Below, in pieces: positions 1 to 12,839 of a DNA stretch of 64,000 nucleotides. The notes under the pieces are model-generated. The model did not search any database. It saw only the letters and a list, made by a program, of their open reading frames with translations, and was not told the origin of the DNA. Every line of letters starts with the position of its first letter. Positions within the stretch are counted from its first letter, which is position 1. The translations under genes were made by a program, and so were the position numbers. Source of the stretch: Nymphaea colorata (taxonomy: Eukaryota; Streptophyta; Magnoliopsida; Nymphaeales; Nymphaeaceae); the NCBI RefSeq assembly GCF_008831285.2, contig NC_045149.1:15030578-15094577 (forward strand), given 5' to 3'.

Positions 1-2280
1 ATTTCATCTCGTATTAGAATCCTTCCAAGAAAATCATAAGTATCTCTGACATAGACATCAGCCTATATTAGCTACAAAAAAAAAATAAAACTATTAATTT
101 AGTAATACAAAAGGTAAATATACAGGAATGTCAAGCAGATCCAATTTGAATCAGATTCACTCTTAACTACATCTACTTCTCCGATGTTTACATATTAAGA
201 TTCGAATTTGGATTCAAATATAGAAGAAGAAAAGTCTACATGTCATATCCCAATCTGAATCCAAATTTCTGAGTCTAACTGAAATGTGATTTTTAAATTA
301 ACACCAGAATTTGAATCTGACTGAAGCCGAACCACAGTTACAGCTATTGTGCTACTCCCTCAAGGCAAGGAGAGAATCTCTAAAAGTGGTTTCTTGCTTT
401 TGAAAAATTTTTACACTTTGCCTTTTAGATCCAAAAAAACAAGCAGCATGAAATGCAATAAACGTGAAGATTTCTGAGTGGGGAAGCTTGGCACGTCCAA
501 AAGAATGACGAGGCTTCATTCGTCGAACATGGCTCTCTCTCTCTCTCTTTCTCTTTCTACAATTTGGCGACCTAATCTGCATATCATATTTTGTTTTGGT
601 AGGGAGAGAGAGAGAGAGATAGAGAGAGGAGGGCATGGGTATCGAATCGGATCTGTATTCGGTCAACTGGGCCGAGTATGAGGACCAGTTAGGCACTGGA
701 ATGATGGTACTGTTGTGAAGCAGAACAAAAGGTTCACGTGAAGCGTGGGGTCAGGACACTGCATAGTACCACCACATGGTACATCGCATTTTTAATTAAA
801 AGTTGAAAGGAAAAAAAAATGTAGGCATTGAAAGAAAGAAAAGGAAATTCATGGAGCTTGGGGGTCCACGAAGAGCATTTATGATCGGGATTCTCCCTTT
901 CTTTCTCTAGAGATGTTGCCAACAGGCCCAACACCAGCATCTCGAGCAAATCATTTTGCAAAATAATGCAATCTCCAATTGGGCATTCGAAATTCGGACC
1001 AATCCGACCCATGCCCATTTTTTCTTATATTGAAAAACTCATTCGAAGTATTTATAAAGTTATCTGTATTGATAAGGGGGGGGGGGGGCATTCTTCTCCT
1101 TCATGATTGAGATCTTCGTTACAAAAAGCTCCCCAATATCTACCCAACAATGAGGCAATCATCATCTCATGTTTCCTCTGTACTACATCAATAAATATAG
1201 CCAAATGCATGTTTGCGGGCCCAACCTCAACACGGGACCGGACAGCCTATCGACCGATACGTATCGTATCAATTGAGTAGATAAAGATTTCATAATTTTT
1301 ATTTCTAAATCAATTTAAAATGAATTTCAAACTATAAATCAACAGATATGAAAAGATAGGCCAAATATACATGATGGTACACCGAATCAATAATATGTAC
1401 AATGTTGGCTGGTCCAACCTAACCCCTAAGGCGATGGTGACGTCCAAATCGAGCAGGTTCCTTTCCAGACACCACAATGTGCTGCTCACGTGGGGCACCG
1501 ACCTCGCCCACACCCGAACCTACCTAGCCCAGACCCACCTAGCCGGATTCACACATTTCTTCTTGCTCTATGCACTGAATCCGTATGACTTTCGTTTTCA
1601 GGATGATGCATAAGAGGGAGACGCCTTTAACCAAAAAGAATGGAGCAACATGAGTCGTAAAGCTCAGGATAAGAAGATTTACATTACATCAGATAGCGTA
1701 CGACCCTGATATCTATACAAAAGTAAGCGCACTCTCCCCCACCACGTGGACGACGTAGACATTTGGTTGGTCGATGTCTGTATCTCCAAGGCCCTTTATA
1801 TTCTCCTTCTATATTTGAAAAAAAGATGAGAGAGAGAGAGAGAAACAATGGACGGCATATTTGCCTTTGGAAGGAGTGATGCTCATCCGAGATTTGCCGT
1901 TCATTTAGTGAGATATCCCCATGTACAACAACTGCCTAGGGAACGTTCATCTCTGTTCCTCTCTCTCTAAGATGGACGGCTGCGAACTCACTGTGTTGTT
2001 TATTTATAGAAGATGGCACGGAATCTTTTATTTATTTTATTTTAGAAGGAGATGGATGGGAAGAAGAAGAAGAAGATTGCAATTATGGGAGAGGGGAGTT
2101 CACATGGGCAGTTGGAAATCGGTCACATGGGAGACAGCGTCCCCCACACGTGCACACCACATTCCCTCCATCATCTGCTGCCCCCTACATCGGGCCCACA
2201 CGTGTCCGGCCAAATAATTTGAGCTCTTCCCTTCAATAATTGCCTCCATTTTTTCTGGTCAAGGGTCAAAACCCTAACGC
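1..2280. other. intergenic DNA, no supported gene
   Basis: No ORF here looks like a conserved protein. Visible structure: a CT run near 535-565 facing a GA run near 601-627, a run of 13 G at 1076-1088, a short GA run near 1830, and near 1240-1270 a fragment rich in GATACG/CGTATC that resembles the ends of the hAT element at 46347-49731. Short ORFs at 478-681, 1371-1613 and 1921-2217 lack family resemblance. Confidence 0.6.
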
Positions 2281-2283
2281 AGC

Positions 2284-2610
2284 TTATTATTTTTTTTTTA
2301 GCATTTATGGATATGGATCCCCTTTAAATCCAAAGTCGCGAGCACAGCCTTATTAAATTTCTGGTTCAATATCGATAAAACTCACTTGCTGAGATTATAT
2401 AAATTAGGCCAACATTGAGATCAATTATTATTTTTTTAGCATTTATGGATATCGATCTGTTTAAGTCACGAGCAAAACCTTATTAAATTTTTAGGCTCAA
2501 TGTTGATAAGTGTCAATTGCTGAGACTATGAATTTCTAGCTTCCCCACTGGCTCAATGTTGATAAGTCTCAGTTGCTGAGACTGAGGCCAACATTGAGTT
2601 TAATTTGTTC
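2284..2610. repeat. imperfect tandem duplication in intergenic DNA
   Basis: Two diverged copies start with the block TTTTTTAGCATTTATGGATA (2289 and 2432 regions) and end with a block containing GGCCAACATTGAG (near 2408 and 2582). The second copy has a further internal duplication of a roughly 35-bp segment (GCTCAATGTTGATAAGT, near 2495 and 2552). No coding potential is seen. Confidence 0.6.
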
Positions 2611-2780
2611 AACTGTAAATACACCAAAAAAAAAAATAAAACATAACTAGCAATATGCGGATCTAAATCCAAACTACTTGGTTGCGAGTGGACCCGAACC
2701 GGGGGAGGAGTCCTTTGGGTTAGACTCCGCTCGATGCCCCTGAAGAATAGTTAAAATGGCCTCCCTTGTCCCTTTGTCAC

Positions 2781-3991
2781 CACGTGAAGCTTCGAGGAAG
2801 GAAACAATGCTCTTCATGGGGACAACTTTCTGGCGCCAATGATTTCGTTTTTGACCGGTGACCGTGGCCGTAGATCGCACGTGCACGTGCGATGAGCTGT
2901 GCCGAGCTGTCCTGCCACGTGAACGGGGGTACGGATCACGTGACGGAGGGATGGACGGGAGTGCGCGACGACATTGACCGAAATAGAGCTCCGCTCTGCT
3001 CCGAGTTTTTGCCTGTAATACCGGAACTATCCCCGATCGAATCAAGGGCGATCTCGGAAAGTCTGTTTCCCGACCAACGGAGATGGAGGCTGGTACGGAA
3101 CGGGACGGGGTCTGACGTGGACACGTGTAACAGCTGGCACCCAGAACGTGGAGCCACGTAATTTTCGCCGACAATAGGCCGGCATAAAGTTCGTGGGTGG
3201 GTTCCCCTCGGTCAACAAAACTGCCCTGGCAACTCGAGGATATTACAGAAACGCCACCCCCCAGATGCTTCCGTTCATGGTTTATATTGCATTTAAAAGA
3301 GAACATGCCAACTAGAAGAATCGACCGTGTCTGCTTATGCTTATGATTATTGTTAGTGGATAAATAATTTAGATGAAGCTGGTTGCATTCATAGGGCCAT
3401 AGTTAATCGAGATTTAAGTTTAATAATATTTAATTAATCAATCTTGGAACTCAAGATGTATGCAGAATAAAACAAAAATTGAAGATAAAATCATTCTTTC
3501 TATGACCTATAAAGTATAGCTCATTTTTTTATATAATAAATTACCGTTACTAAACTTAAGGCATCCAAAAAAAGAGTTGGCCCACTCGGTCATTCATGGG
3601 CGGTAAGGTCTTTTCTGTGCCGCCCAAGTTATGAAACATGTCCGGCAATAATGACGAGGCCCATGCATGGGCGCAAGTGGTGCAAATGGTCCGCGTCGTG
3701 GTTGGCACGGGCCCACCGGCACGAGCCTAGGCGCGGACCCACACGAGGGTGGGTCTGTCCCCCGAAGCGAGGGTATCTCGGTAAAAAGAAGCGAGGGGGA
3801 GGCAAGTGGGGAACCCGTCAAATGATTAGGGCGAGGGGGGTGTCGGGGGAGAGGGCTACAGGATGACAAGGAAGGGCCGTCCGATCTTGACACGGACCGT
3901 CAGATCAGCCGTTGATGTGTACGAAGCTGGGCAGGCAGCTAACATGTCAATCCACGTGGGCAAGGGCAGGTTTTCCGCGCTGCCCCACGTG
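2781..3991. promoter_or_regulatory. G-box (CACGTG) cluster upstream of the HD-Zip II gene
   Basis: Perfect CACGTG hexamers lie at 2781, 2878, 2884 (directly adjacent pair), 2916, 2937, 3122, 3953 and 3986, in a GC-rich block 0.5-1.7 kb upstream of the HD-Zip start codon. G-boxes bind bHLH (PIF-type) and bZIP factors. Several HD-Zip II genes are known light/shade-responsive PIF targets, so regulation of the downstream gene is plausible, but it is inferred from motif density only. Confidence 0.5.
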
Positions 3992-4285
3992 ACCGCCAAC
4001 CCCACCTGTCTGCTGAGTGGGCTCCACCTGCCCGCGTGGTGCGCGGGACCCACTAAGAGTTCGGGCCCACCACGCCGAGCTGCACCTCGCCGAGTGGATG
4101 GAGCACGAGCCGATTGATCGTAGAAAATCCGTGGAGTCCAGCCAAGCCGAGTGGAGCCGAGCCGATGGGGTTGGGTTTTTAGATTTAACCGTGGTTAAGT
4201 TTGGAAGGCCCGACGGCCACCTGCCTTGGCCCTTTCAACCCACTGGCGAAGCGGCCCCGACATGCACGACTCATGATTGGGCGTC

Positions 4286-4292
4286 TATAAAT
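4286..4292 (+). promoter_or_regulatory. TATA box of the HD-Zip II gene
   Basis: TATAAAT lies 193 bp upstream of the ATG at 4485. The interval that follows has a pyrimidine-rich, TCA-repeat leader (about 4305-4385), typical of a plant 5'UTR. A transcription start near 4315-4320 is expected. Confidence 0.6.
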
Positions 4293-4484
4293 GGCTTCCC
4301 ACCCCCTTCGTCCTCCTCATCATCATCATCCGCCTCATCATCCACTATCATCATTGTTATCATCATCACCTCGGCTCTCTCTGAGAAAGCGGATATCCCA
4401 CAGAGGGACGAAGAAAGAGGAAGGAGCGGCAGGGCTTCTCAAACCTAGAAGTAGTCGCGGAGGAAGGAGGTGGAGGGAGGAGAG

Positions 4485-6182
4485 ATGGCGGAGGAGGGGC
4501 TGGGATTGGATCTGAGCTTGTTCTCAGGCAGCATCTCCGGGCTCCAGTCGAAGCGGTCGAGCGACTCTTCGCCTCGTCATCGGAGCTCGCCGATCTGCGT
4601 GGACCTCTCGTCTGGTAAGTAGATTGTTGGAGACTTGGTTCTCTTTTTTTCCTCTGTTAGTGTTTTTTTTTTTTCATTCCGCGTCGTTTTTTCTAAAACC
4701 AGAGGGGTCCTTTTCCCCCTAATCGATCTAGAATTAGGCTTCTTTTTTGGAGTTTTCCTTTCTTTTCCCCGAGAAAAATGAGGGGCAAACGGAAGCTTTC
4801 TTCCGGTCTTGCGAGGAAGGGCTTTCAGGCATGATTTTCCGTCTGAGCTTTCCTGGTCTAGCGTTGCTTTCCAGCGGGTTTTAGGAATTCTCGTGTACCT
4901 TTCCCTCTTTATTTGAGCTTCTGATACGCGAATGGGGAAAAATCGGGGCAAGCGGGCTGACTGGTGATTGGTTTTGTGCAGAGCGGGAGTCCGAGACGTT
5001 CAGAGCTGACTCGAGACACTTGTTTAGGAGGATCGATGTGAATCGGGTGCCTGCAATGACGGACTTGGATGATTGCGAGGAAGAGGAAGTTGTGGCGACA
5101 GCGTCGTCGCCTACGAGCACGGTCTCGAGCTTGAGCTTGAGTGGCACTAAACGAGGAGCAGACAACGATCTCCTCATGGAGGAAGAGAGGGCCTCGTCCA
5201 GAGGAGGAGGTGGAGGAGCCGGAGCGGGAAGTGGGGCTAGCGACGAGGAGGATACCTCCAGAAAGAAGCTGAGGCTCAGCAAGGACCAATCTGCCGTCTT
5301 GGAGGAGAGCTTCAAGGAACACCCCACACTCAATCCGGTATGTCTCTCTCCTTCGCGTTCCTCTGCTTTCTTACTTGACGGGAGTTCGTCTTTGATGAAC
5401 GCGGTGAGTAATTTTGTTGGGATCCTGAGATGGGTTTTCTCTTTGTCCTCAGAAGCAAAAGATGGCGTTGGCCAAGCAACTAAATCTCCGACCTCGGCAG
5501 GTTGAAGTTTGGTTCCAAAACCGCAGAGCAAGGTAAACCCCTTGCCATGTTATGGGCCTTTGGTTTTTTATTTCACAGGTAATTCATGAGGCGTCAGACG
5601 CTTCACTGGTCGGTCACTCGTTTTGTAGCACTTGATGTCCAAGAAAGTGGGATGTTGGGGATATTCTATTGAGAGCAGAGGATCCCAACTTTAACCATTT
5701 TCTAGGATTAGGAATTTTAAGTCACAACAGAAAGAGGTTCAATATAATGCTACATGACGAAGCTTTCTCCAACGTGATCCGTCTTGTTTCCATGGATTGA
5801 TATAAGAATAGCTTCTTTAGCATGCCTTAGTTTGGGATTTGCATGAAGCCTAAGACTGTGTCTTGAACAACTAACTCAAGCGCCATGATTGGGTGATTGC
5901 AGAACTAAATTGAAGCAGACGGAAGTGGACTGCGAATTTCTAAAGCGGTGTTGCGAGAACTTAACAGAGGAGAACCGGAGGCTACAAAGAGAGTTGCAGG
6001 AACTCCGGGCGCTTAAGCTCTCCCCTCAATTCTACATGCCTATCCCAGCTACCACCCTCACAATGTGCCCTTCTTGCGAGAAGCTTGCAGGCATGGCCGC
6101 CTCCAACAACCAATGCCGGATTCCAGCACCTGCTGTTGGACCGATCCCTGTCCGCAGGTTAGACATGCCAGCTCGATCATGA
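4485..6182 (+). CDS. HD-Zip class II homeodomain-leucine zipper transcription factor
   Basis: Four coding exons: 4485-4614, 4982-5337, 5453-5532 and 5903-6182. All junctions are GT-AG and phases agree, giving 281 aa. The N-terminus has an EAR-type LxLxL repressor motif (residues 6-12, LGLDLSL). A homeodomain spans about 136-190, with the recognition helix [11 protein letters not shown] split across the exon 3/4 junction. It runs directly into a leucine zipper (about 191-230). CPSCE at 244-248 is the signature of HD-Zip class II, and the preceding TLTM context resembles the HAT9/HAT22/HAT14 branch. Such proteins bind CAATNATTG-type sites as dimers in the nucleus and mostly repress transcription in light, shade and hormone responses. 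Domains and exon structure are seen directly; the subgroup is inferred. Confidence 0.93.
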
Positions 6183-9100
6183 GAGAGCGTTAGTGGCACC
6201 GGTGGAACCGCCATTTTTGCCTGGTTTTCCGACCGATCTCCTCTGTTTGCGGCCATGTTTGCGCATTTACAAGCCATGACAGACACGATGATCTACTTTT
6301 CCGCTCCTTTACTTCTAGGAGGAACCTTACAGGAAGATTGTAGCCGGATTGGTTTTGTTGTCGTTGTAAAAAGCTTAGAGTTCTGTTTCTGAAATACATT
6401 GCGTAACATATCAATGAATGGTTATCGAAGAAACGGTGTTAGTTGCTTCGTATAAAATGAAAGAAGGCAATTTGCGTGAAGAAACCGTAAACTCTATGCC
6501 CCAACACAAACAAGCAGATTACTAATTTACCACGTCCTTTGGGCCATATGGGGAGGATACGGAGATTAAGTAGGACCAATTCAGTTCTGTGTTTCAGCAT
6601 TTCAAGAAAACGTAAAGTAAAGAGCTTCAAGCTTCCCGGAGTGCTAAAATCCTGAACTTGGCAGCCAGCGGACATATAGTGACAAAATCCTCTTGGATTT
6701 CTATGAGTTTTGCAGGCAGCAAGATCGCCCCCGCAAAATGGCCGGTCAGTGCCAGTCACATATCTCGGATGATTTACTTTCTCAACTTTTTAGTCCAGTC
6801 TCCAGAAAAATTAGTCATATTAAGATTCTGAAAAATAAATATGAAAAAAAATAGTAAGACATATGCACCCATAAAAGCTTGTGATGACCAGCTGAAGTTT
6901 ATTGCACATGCCCACTTACTAAATTTTTTGCGTATTCTTTGTTTTATGTATGTTGTTTGTGTGCCATAGAAAATTAGATGAAAACAAATAAAGGGGCGGT
7001 ATAATGGAACTAGAATTTTAATGTCTCCGGTGTCTGTCTCAAAGGAATTGGCTCTTGCCATTTTCAGGCAGTAAAAGTAAGGTGGCTACGTGTATTTTTG
7101 GCTGGCAATTTGCTATTGAAGGAGATGTGTGGCAAAAGCAGTTTCGCCAACAGGGATCCAGACTCCACACCATCCATGTCAGGAACATGAGGAACCTGTT
7201 CACGTGAACACATCCATCGCTGGGGTCTTTCAGGTCCGAACTTATCACCAACCTCAATGAGTTGGCCTCCCCCACAATGGCCTCCATTATTAAGGTCCCC
7301 TTGTTGGTGAATAATGGAACCACTCTTTTAGCAGCCCTTATTCAATACCTCATCTCAATTGTTGCCCACTTACCCTGTGTTTGATCACCACTTGTTTGAT
7401 CTGATCTTGACATTCCCAACTTGAAATCCATAGATTTTTAAAATCAAACTTTCCCCTTCGCACTTAAGTATGAACCAACCGCATGGACATATCCCCAAGA
7501 CATATATATCGATATTTGTTGGCCGGAGCATACCCTGGTCCCGCTGTGATTACCAAATCCGACTACAAATCAGATCCGTTTTCGCCTGGACAAACCCACA
7601 TAAAGAGGTTGAGTTACGTAAACGATCACCGGCTCAAACCCAGCCCACTGACGTCCTTCCTACTGGCAGTAATGGTGGTAACAGAGGCAGAGATGATAAA
7701 TTAAGGGGCACGATGGTGGTGGTGGTTGTGGTATCGACGCAGCAGCAGCTATAGCAGCAGTCAGACGGCGATAATGGTGGAATAGGTGGTAGTTGCTGTA
7801 GTGAATCGAGGCAACAAGTTAATAATCACTCTCACAGCCAACCAAGGAATCTGCAGTGAGTGGAGTTAGATATTTAACTGGGTTCCTGCATTAAGGCACG
7901 ATCATATCATATGGTTGTTTGACGGTAGAGACACTTTGTTAATATCCCGTAAATCTGTCCAATGATTAGGCAGGTTCATCGAAAAACTAAAATTATGGTT
8001 CATCCAATCTTTAGGACAGATTTATAAAATACTCACAAAGTATCTCTGTTGCCAAAATGTCCTGTTCCTCATGCCGGACTGAACAAGCCGTAATTTTCTG
8101 ACCAAATTTGCTTACTTCAAGCTTGCTTACCTAGAGTTTTATCAATTGGAGATCCAATTCTGCCAGCTTGGGCAGTGTTTGCAACGGATTCGACCAGTGT
8201 CTTCTGCAAGGCCCAACTGCAGAAATGGAGCAAGGAGGGGATGAGATATATAAGCTTTTACGTGTTTGCAAGGAGTGACATGGTAGCACAGAATTTTTAA
8301 CTGCTTCAGACCTCTCTTTTTGGATCACAACCAATTGTCACGACCGTCCGTCAGTCACTCGTATCCTGTTTCATATAGAGTGAGATTCCCCAACTCAGGG
8401 TGCAGGTCAAAGAGAAACCTTTGAAAGAGCATCAGCCAACAACGATAAACTGGCATAAGTTTTGTGTGAGTGGAAAAAAAAAAAAAGTTCCAATTTACTA
8501 AGATTCTTTCCCACCCTCCTAAGGCATTCATGTTTCCAAGCGTAGCGTCTTCTCTTTTCTTTGGCAACTGTTATGGAAGATAATGAATGGCCCAAAGTTG
8601 ATGGGTGATACAATCATGTGGTGACTTGATCTCAGTTCATACTGAGAGGGTTCGTACGCGTTTCAAACTTCAACATGTGGTCCGATTCAGATAAGTTCAG
8701 AGGATGAAAAGTCCAACTAAAACTCCCTTAAAATTCAAGTCACTGTATTGATAAGTGGTGAAAGATTCGATAGTTGAGAAATTCCTTACTTTTAGACATC
8801 TTTATTTTTTCTAGAAGCCTCAATTTTCAGAATGCCCAAACCTAAAAGTGGTTGGCACAGTGGAATATTCTGCGACCGTCATGGTTGGGTTCCCACAGGC
8901 ATCAATCCTTTGTGCAAGCCAAAGTTGCAGGTGTGAAAGCACACACGCACACACACCTATATATAAATAATTTCCTTGACTATGTCAGCTGTAGGCAAAT
9001 TGAAATATGTTCAGTTTAATATAAGGAAAAATTCAAAAATCTAAATTTCTCACATACTTGTTTCTAACATTCTTCTATGATTTTTTAATTTGGACCTGCT

Positions 9101-12100
9101 TGCAAATGGACTCTTCATATCCAAAATTCCAAATATAGTCTTAATTGAGAAAGATTTGGTTAGTAGTGATCCATTTTGGTCTGTACTTCAAATAATCAAG
9201 GACAAACTCTAAGTGGGGCTTAAATTTATTGTGCACCAACAGTTCAGAAGTGAACAAGTGATTGAATCATTGTGAGTACAGGCAGAAGCAATAAAGTTGA
9301 AACAAAAAAAAAAAAATCATGTACTTCTCCTTCTTATCTGCATCCTTTAATGCTTTAACTTTTAATTATTGTTGGAAGAGAACCAAACAGGTTTTGGCCC
9401 CATAATTATCTTTTTACTGAATTAAACTCAAGAAATTCCTAATCAATTTTTGTATTAAAAAAACTTTAAAATTAACTTGCACATAAACCAAACCACTGTT
9501 TGGGTTGTCTTGTTTCCAAACCTACATTCAAGGATAGCTAATTTTACTTCCTAAGCTGATGACAAGAAAGAGAGTTGGAATCACCTTCCCGTCTCAAAAA
9601 ATGTTACACAGAAAGTTGAAGGGTAGGTTGCTTTCATATTAATTTAGTTTTTTGAATGTTGGTTTTCATATATTCTCTGCATGCTTTAGATGAAGTTAGA
9701 CAGTGAACTTGAACACAGTGACGTTTAATTTTGGACCCAAATTCTCCGTCTGCAAAATGTTATATGGCGAACTTTTAGCATTCTCTAAATAACGGTACAT
9801 TACTCCTGAAAGTACGTCAGGGCTTAAATATGGACCTGGATAAGGCAATGTAAGTTCTCCGTAATCTAATTTAATAAATTTTTAATGCTCATATAAAGCT
9901 CAGAAAGAGGAACAGGATTGAAACGTTCTAATTTGAACTATTGTTATCAGAATCATCCTCAATCGTGGCCGATTTTTAAATAAAATTTTTTAAATGTTTA
10001 AACCATTTTCCTTTTAAAATTAATTTTTTATTTATTTTTAAAAATATTTTTTTTACCTATTCACAACTAAATCATGTGAAGTGGCTGATTTGCCGAGTCG
10101 GCAGCCTCACTTATTCAGTTCAATAGATGAATTTTACAACATTGTGTTTGGTTGGCCGAAGAAGTTACTGAAGGCGTTTGAGAGAACACTTCCCCGTAGT
10201 TTAGAAAATCAAACGTCATAGATTTTGCCTTTTTCACTATGAGAGACATTATGTGTGAATAGTTTTTCTTGTGTTTGATGCACCAGGAGGATGTACATCA
10301 CAGATGGCATAGAGTGTTGTCCTACCGATATTATATGGTGAGGAATTTTTCACGGTGAAGTTGTATATCTCGGCAATATTTTAAAAAAACCTCGGTAAAT
10401 TTTTAAAAATTTTAAAACATTTAATAAATCTTAAAAATTATAAAAAAAATACAAAAACGTGAAAAAACATGTATAATACCTGTTTTTTTCTGTTTTTTAT
10501 TTTTTGATGTTTTTTCTAAAAAGACGCTTCTAATTGCCATTTTATACGGCAGACTTATTTCTCGGGTATTAGATGTGTTTTTTTTCAAATAATACGTGTT
10601 TATGTGACAATGCATTACACTGTCCTTAGTTCGAATTTTGTGGGTCTATTTTGCTGAATTGCAAACGGTGACATACATAATACTCGAATTGAAAGATGTA
10701 CTGCAGAACCATAGAGGTTCCGAAGTAGCTTCGGATCCTAGGGGCAGGAGAAAGAAGGGTGTCGCCTCTCGTGAACCGTCAATTCTCCGAGTGCCTTGAC
10801 AATAATAAATATGATGTCTGTCAACTCCACCTTATCCTTCAAGAGGATAAAGATTACTTCACCTCTTCCATGTGATCATCCAATTAATGATGCATATAGA
10901 TGGGATACATTAGTTATCAATCGCATCTCAAATAGATCTAAAGCTCATTACTATTTGGATTTGAATTCAGTACATTACTTTAGGAACCAAATCTGAATTC
11001 GAGTTTCCATCCAACTAAGATCCAATAAGAATCTGAGACACCACTGATATCCGAGATCTTTCCTTTTCTTTTTTGCTTTTCCAAATGAAACAGGATTTGT
11101 TTTGAGACTGGATCTAAATCTGGTTACTGATTAACTTGAATTTACCTAACTGCTGAATCCAACCCAAATCGGAACCGCTTACAATTACATCAGATCAGGG
11201 TGGGTCCCTTTTAGCACTGCTACCTCATTGATGCCAAGAGTTGCTTACATCCTCGCTTTTGGCGTTGGAGAAGAAACTTTTCGATAGAGGGGAAACGGAA
11301 TGTGGAACTCTAAATTCCCAAGTGTTGCGTGCTTCTTAAGCGCATCCAATCCAAACAAGTGAACCCTAAAGCCAAATATTTTAATGCAAAAGCCAAGGCA
11401 TCCAAGGAAAAGCACTCACACCAGCGCCTTAAAATCCCCTTAACCACTACCTCTACCCCTACCTAAAAGAAAGAAAGAAAGAAAGAAGAAGAAAACCAAA
11501 GAAAGTTCTCCCAAAAGGAGAATCAATGACTCGGACCTCCACAATGCCCTGCTTCGCCCCACATCTCACTTGGGTGCCACCGACTTCCACAAATAAATCT
11601 TAGATCCATCTAATAATACCAAATACGCATTTTCGAGGATTTACGAACCACTGATCTAGCTAGGTGCTAAAATGATCTCTATACCCTCTGATTAAAGTAC
11701 TCCTAAATGAACATCAAAGCTTAAGTGCATACATGAGGATGGAGATTGTCACTTGATATTTGTTGAAACATAATTTGATATTAGAAATGTCGTGTAAGTG
11801 TTTTATGTGAATATGCCTCAAAATTAGAGTGGATTTATAGACAGATATTACATGAATTTATCTTATTTTTTATGTAAATTCATGGAACATGAACTCGTTG
11901 TTCCTAACGTTCATGGCCCTTTAGGGGCCATTTGACATTAGATACAATGTGCAAATATTCTATCAATATGCTTCAAAATTGTATAAACACATGAAAAATT
12001 GTCCCATGAATCTTACACTTGAACAATGTTGATGAAGATTTGTGAAACAATCACATGTAATGCCAAACAATCGATTTTGGCATTGGAAACAATGCGCAAA

Positions 12101-12744
12101 TATTACATGAATATACACCCAAATTGGAATAGATTCATAAAACATTTGAACGAGTATTCCGTGAATCTACACCTCAACAATTTTAATGAAGATTCAAAGA
12201 TTCATGAAACAATTACGTGTTGTTCTTAATGCCAAACAGCAGTTGAAAGAACTAAAAAGTTGCACATTTTATGGCGTCGGCTTGTGGCTTGTAACGGAGT
12301 GGGATTCAAGGGATATGAATCATAATCTCAATCCTAGAGCGACATTCATCGGATATGAATCATAATCTCGATCATAGTGTGCCAACCCCTTTGGGCCCAT
12401 GGTTCATAAACAAAATAAACTACAACTCAAAGAACGACTCCTTCAATAAGCGATTCATAAAACGAACAACATAAAATATGATTTCTACCTTGTTCATTTC
12501 ATCAAAAGCCGACTTTTTCCTTTGACATCTTCTTGGAAAGCTTAGCTCTCTACAAAAACTTTTAATTACTATAGCCTTTGCTTGAGGGATGTAAAATGGC
12601 ACCAAAGTTAAGGGCACCATGGGGAGAGCACGATTCATGGACAAGTAGTTGACAGAGGGTTGGAATTTTGAACTGTGTAATCCACCGCTAATGCGCCTTT
12701 TTCCTTTTACTTTTTCCATGTCTATTTTCCTTCCTTCCTTCATC
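6183..12744. other. intergenic DNA between the HD-Zip II and DUF761 genes
   Basis: About 6.5 kb of AT-rich DNA without a supportable gene. The first ~250 bases are probably the HD-Zip 3'UTR. Structure noted: a CA run at 8940-8957, a very AT-rich patch at 10370-10560, an AAAG microsatellite at about 11466-11490, and a diverged duplication at 11935-12242. All listed ORFs are short and unlike known families. Confidence 0.55.
11935..12242. repeat. diverged tandem duplication (~150 bp unit)
   Basis: Two similar blocks follow each other, each with an AATGYGCAAATATT start, a CTACACCT/CTTACACTT segment, an AATGAAGATT/GATGAAGATT segment and a TAATGCCAAACA end (near 12058 and 12226). A related fragment appears near 28385-28455, so the unit is probably a dispersed repeat. 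Confidence 0.45.
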
Positions 12745-12765
12745 ATGAAGGCTTCCATCCCTTGA
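12745..12765 (+). other. possible 6-codon upstream ORF before the DUF761 gene
   Basis: ATG AAG GCT TCC ATC CCT TGA lies 75 bp before the main ATG, in another frame. It would be in the leader if transcription starts upstream of 12745, which is not known. Confidence 0.25.
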
Positions 12766-12839
12766 AGAGCTTCTATATCATTCTCTCACTTCAACTCCTT
12801 TCTCTTCCTCTCTGCAACTCCTTTTCCTCCTCCTGTTTC

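Noticed and set aside
2685-2760. tRNA-like stretch on the minus strand (GGTTCGGGTCC with a GGAGTC/GACTCC stem)
   Set aside because: The stem lengths and loop do not fit a cloverleaf, and no acceptor pairing or clear box A is found.
2674-3306. 210-codon minus-strand ORF
   Set aside because: It lies in the GC-rich, G-box-bearing upstream region, has no domain-like pattern, and overlapping ORFs occur in other frames; it is explained by low stop frequency in GC-rich DNA.
4881-5531. 216- and 137-codon minus-strand ORFs
   Set aside because: Shadows of HD-Zip exon 2 on the opposite strand.
12762-12839. N-terminal extension of the DUF761 protein starting at 12762
   Set aside because: The codon there is TTG; the first ATG in frame is at 12840.
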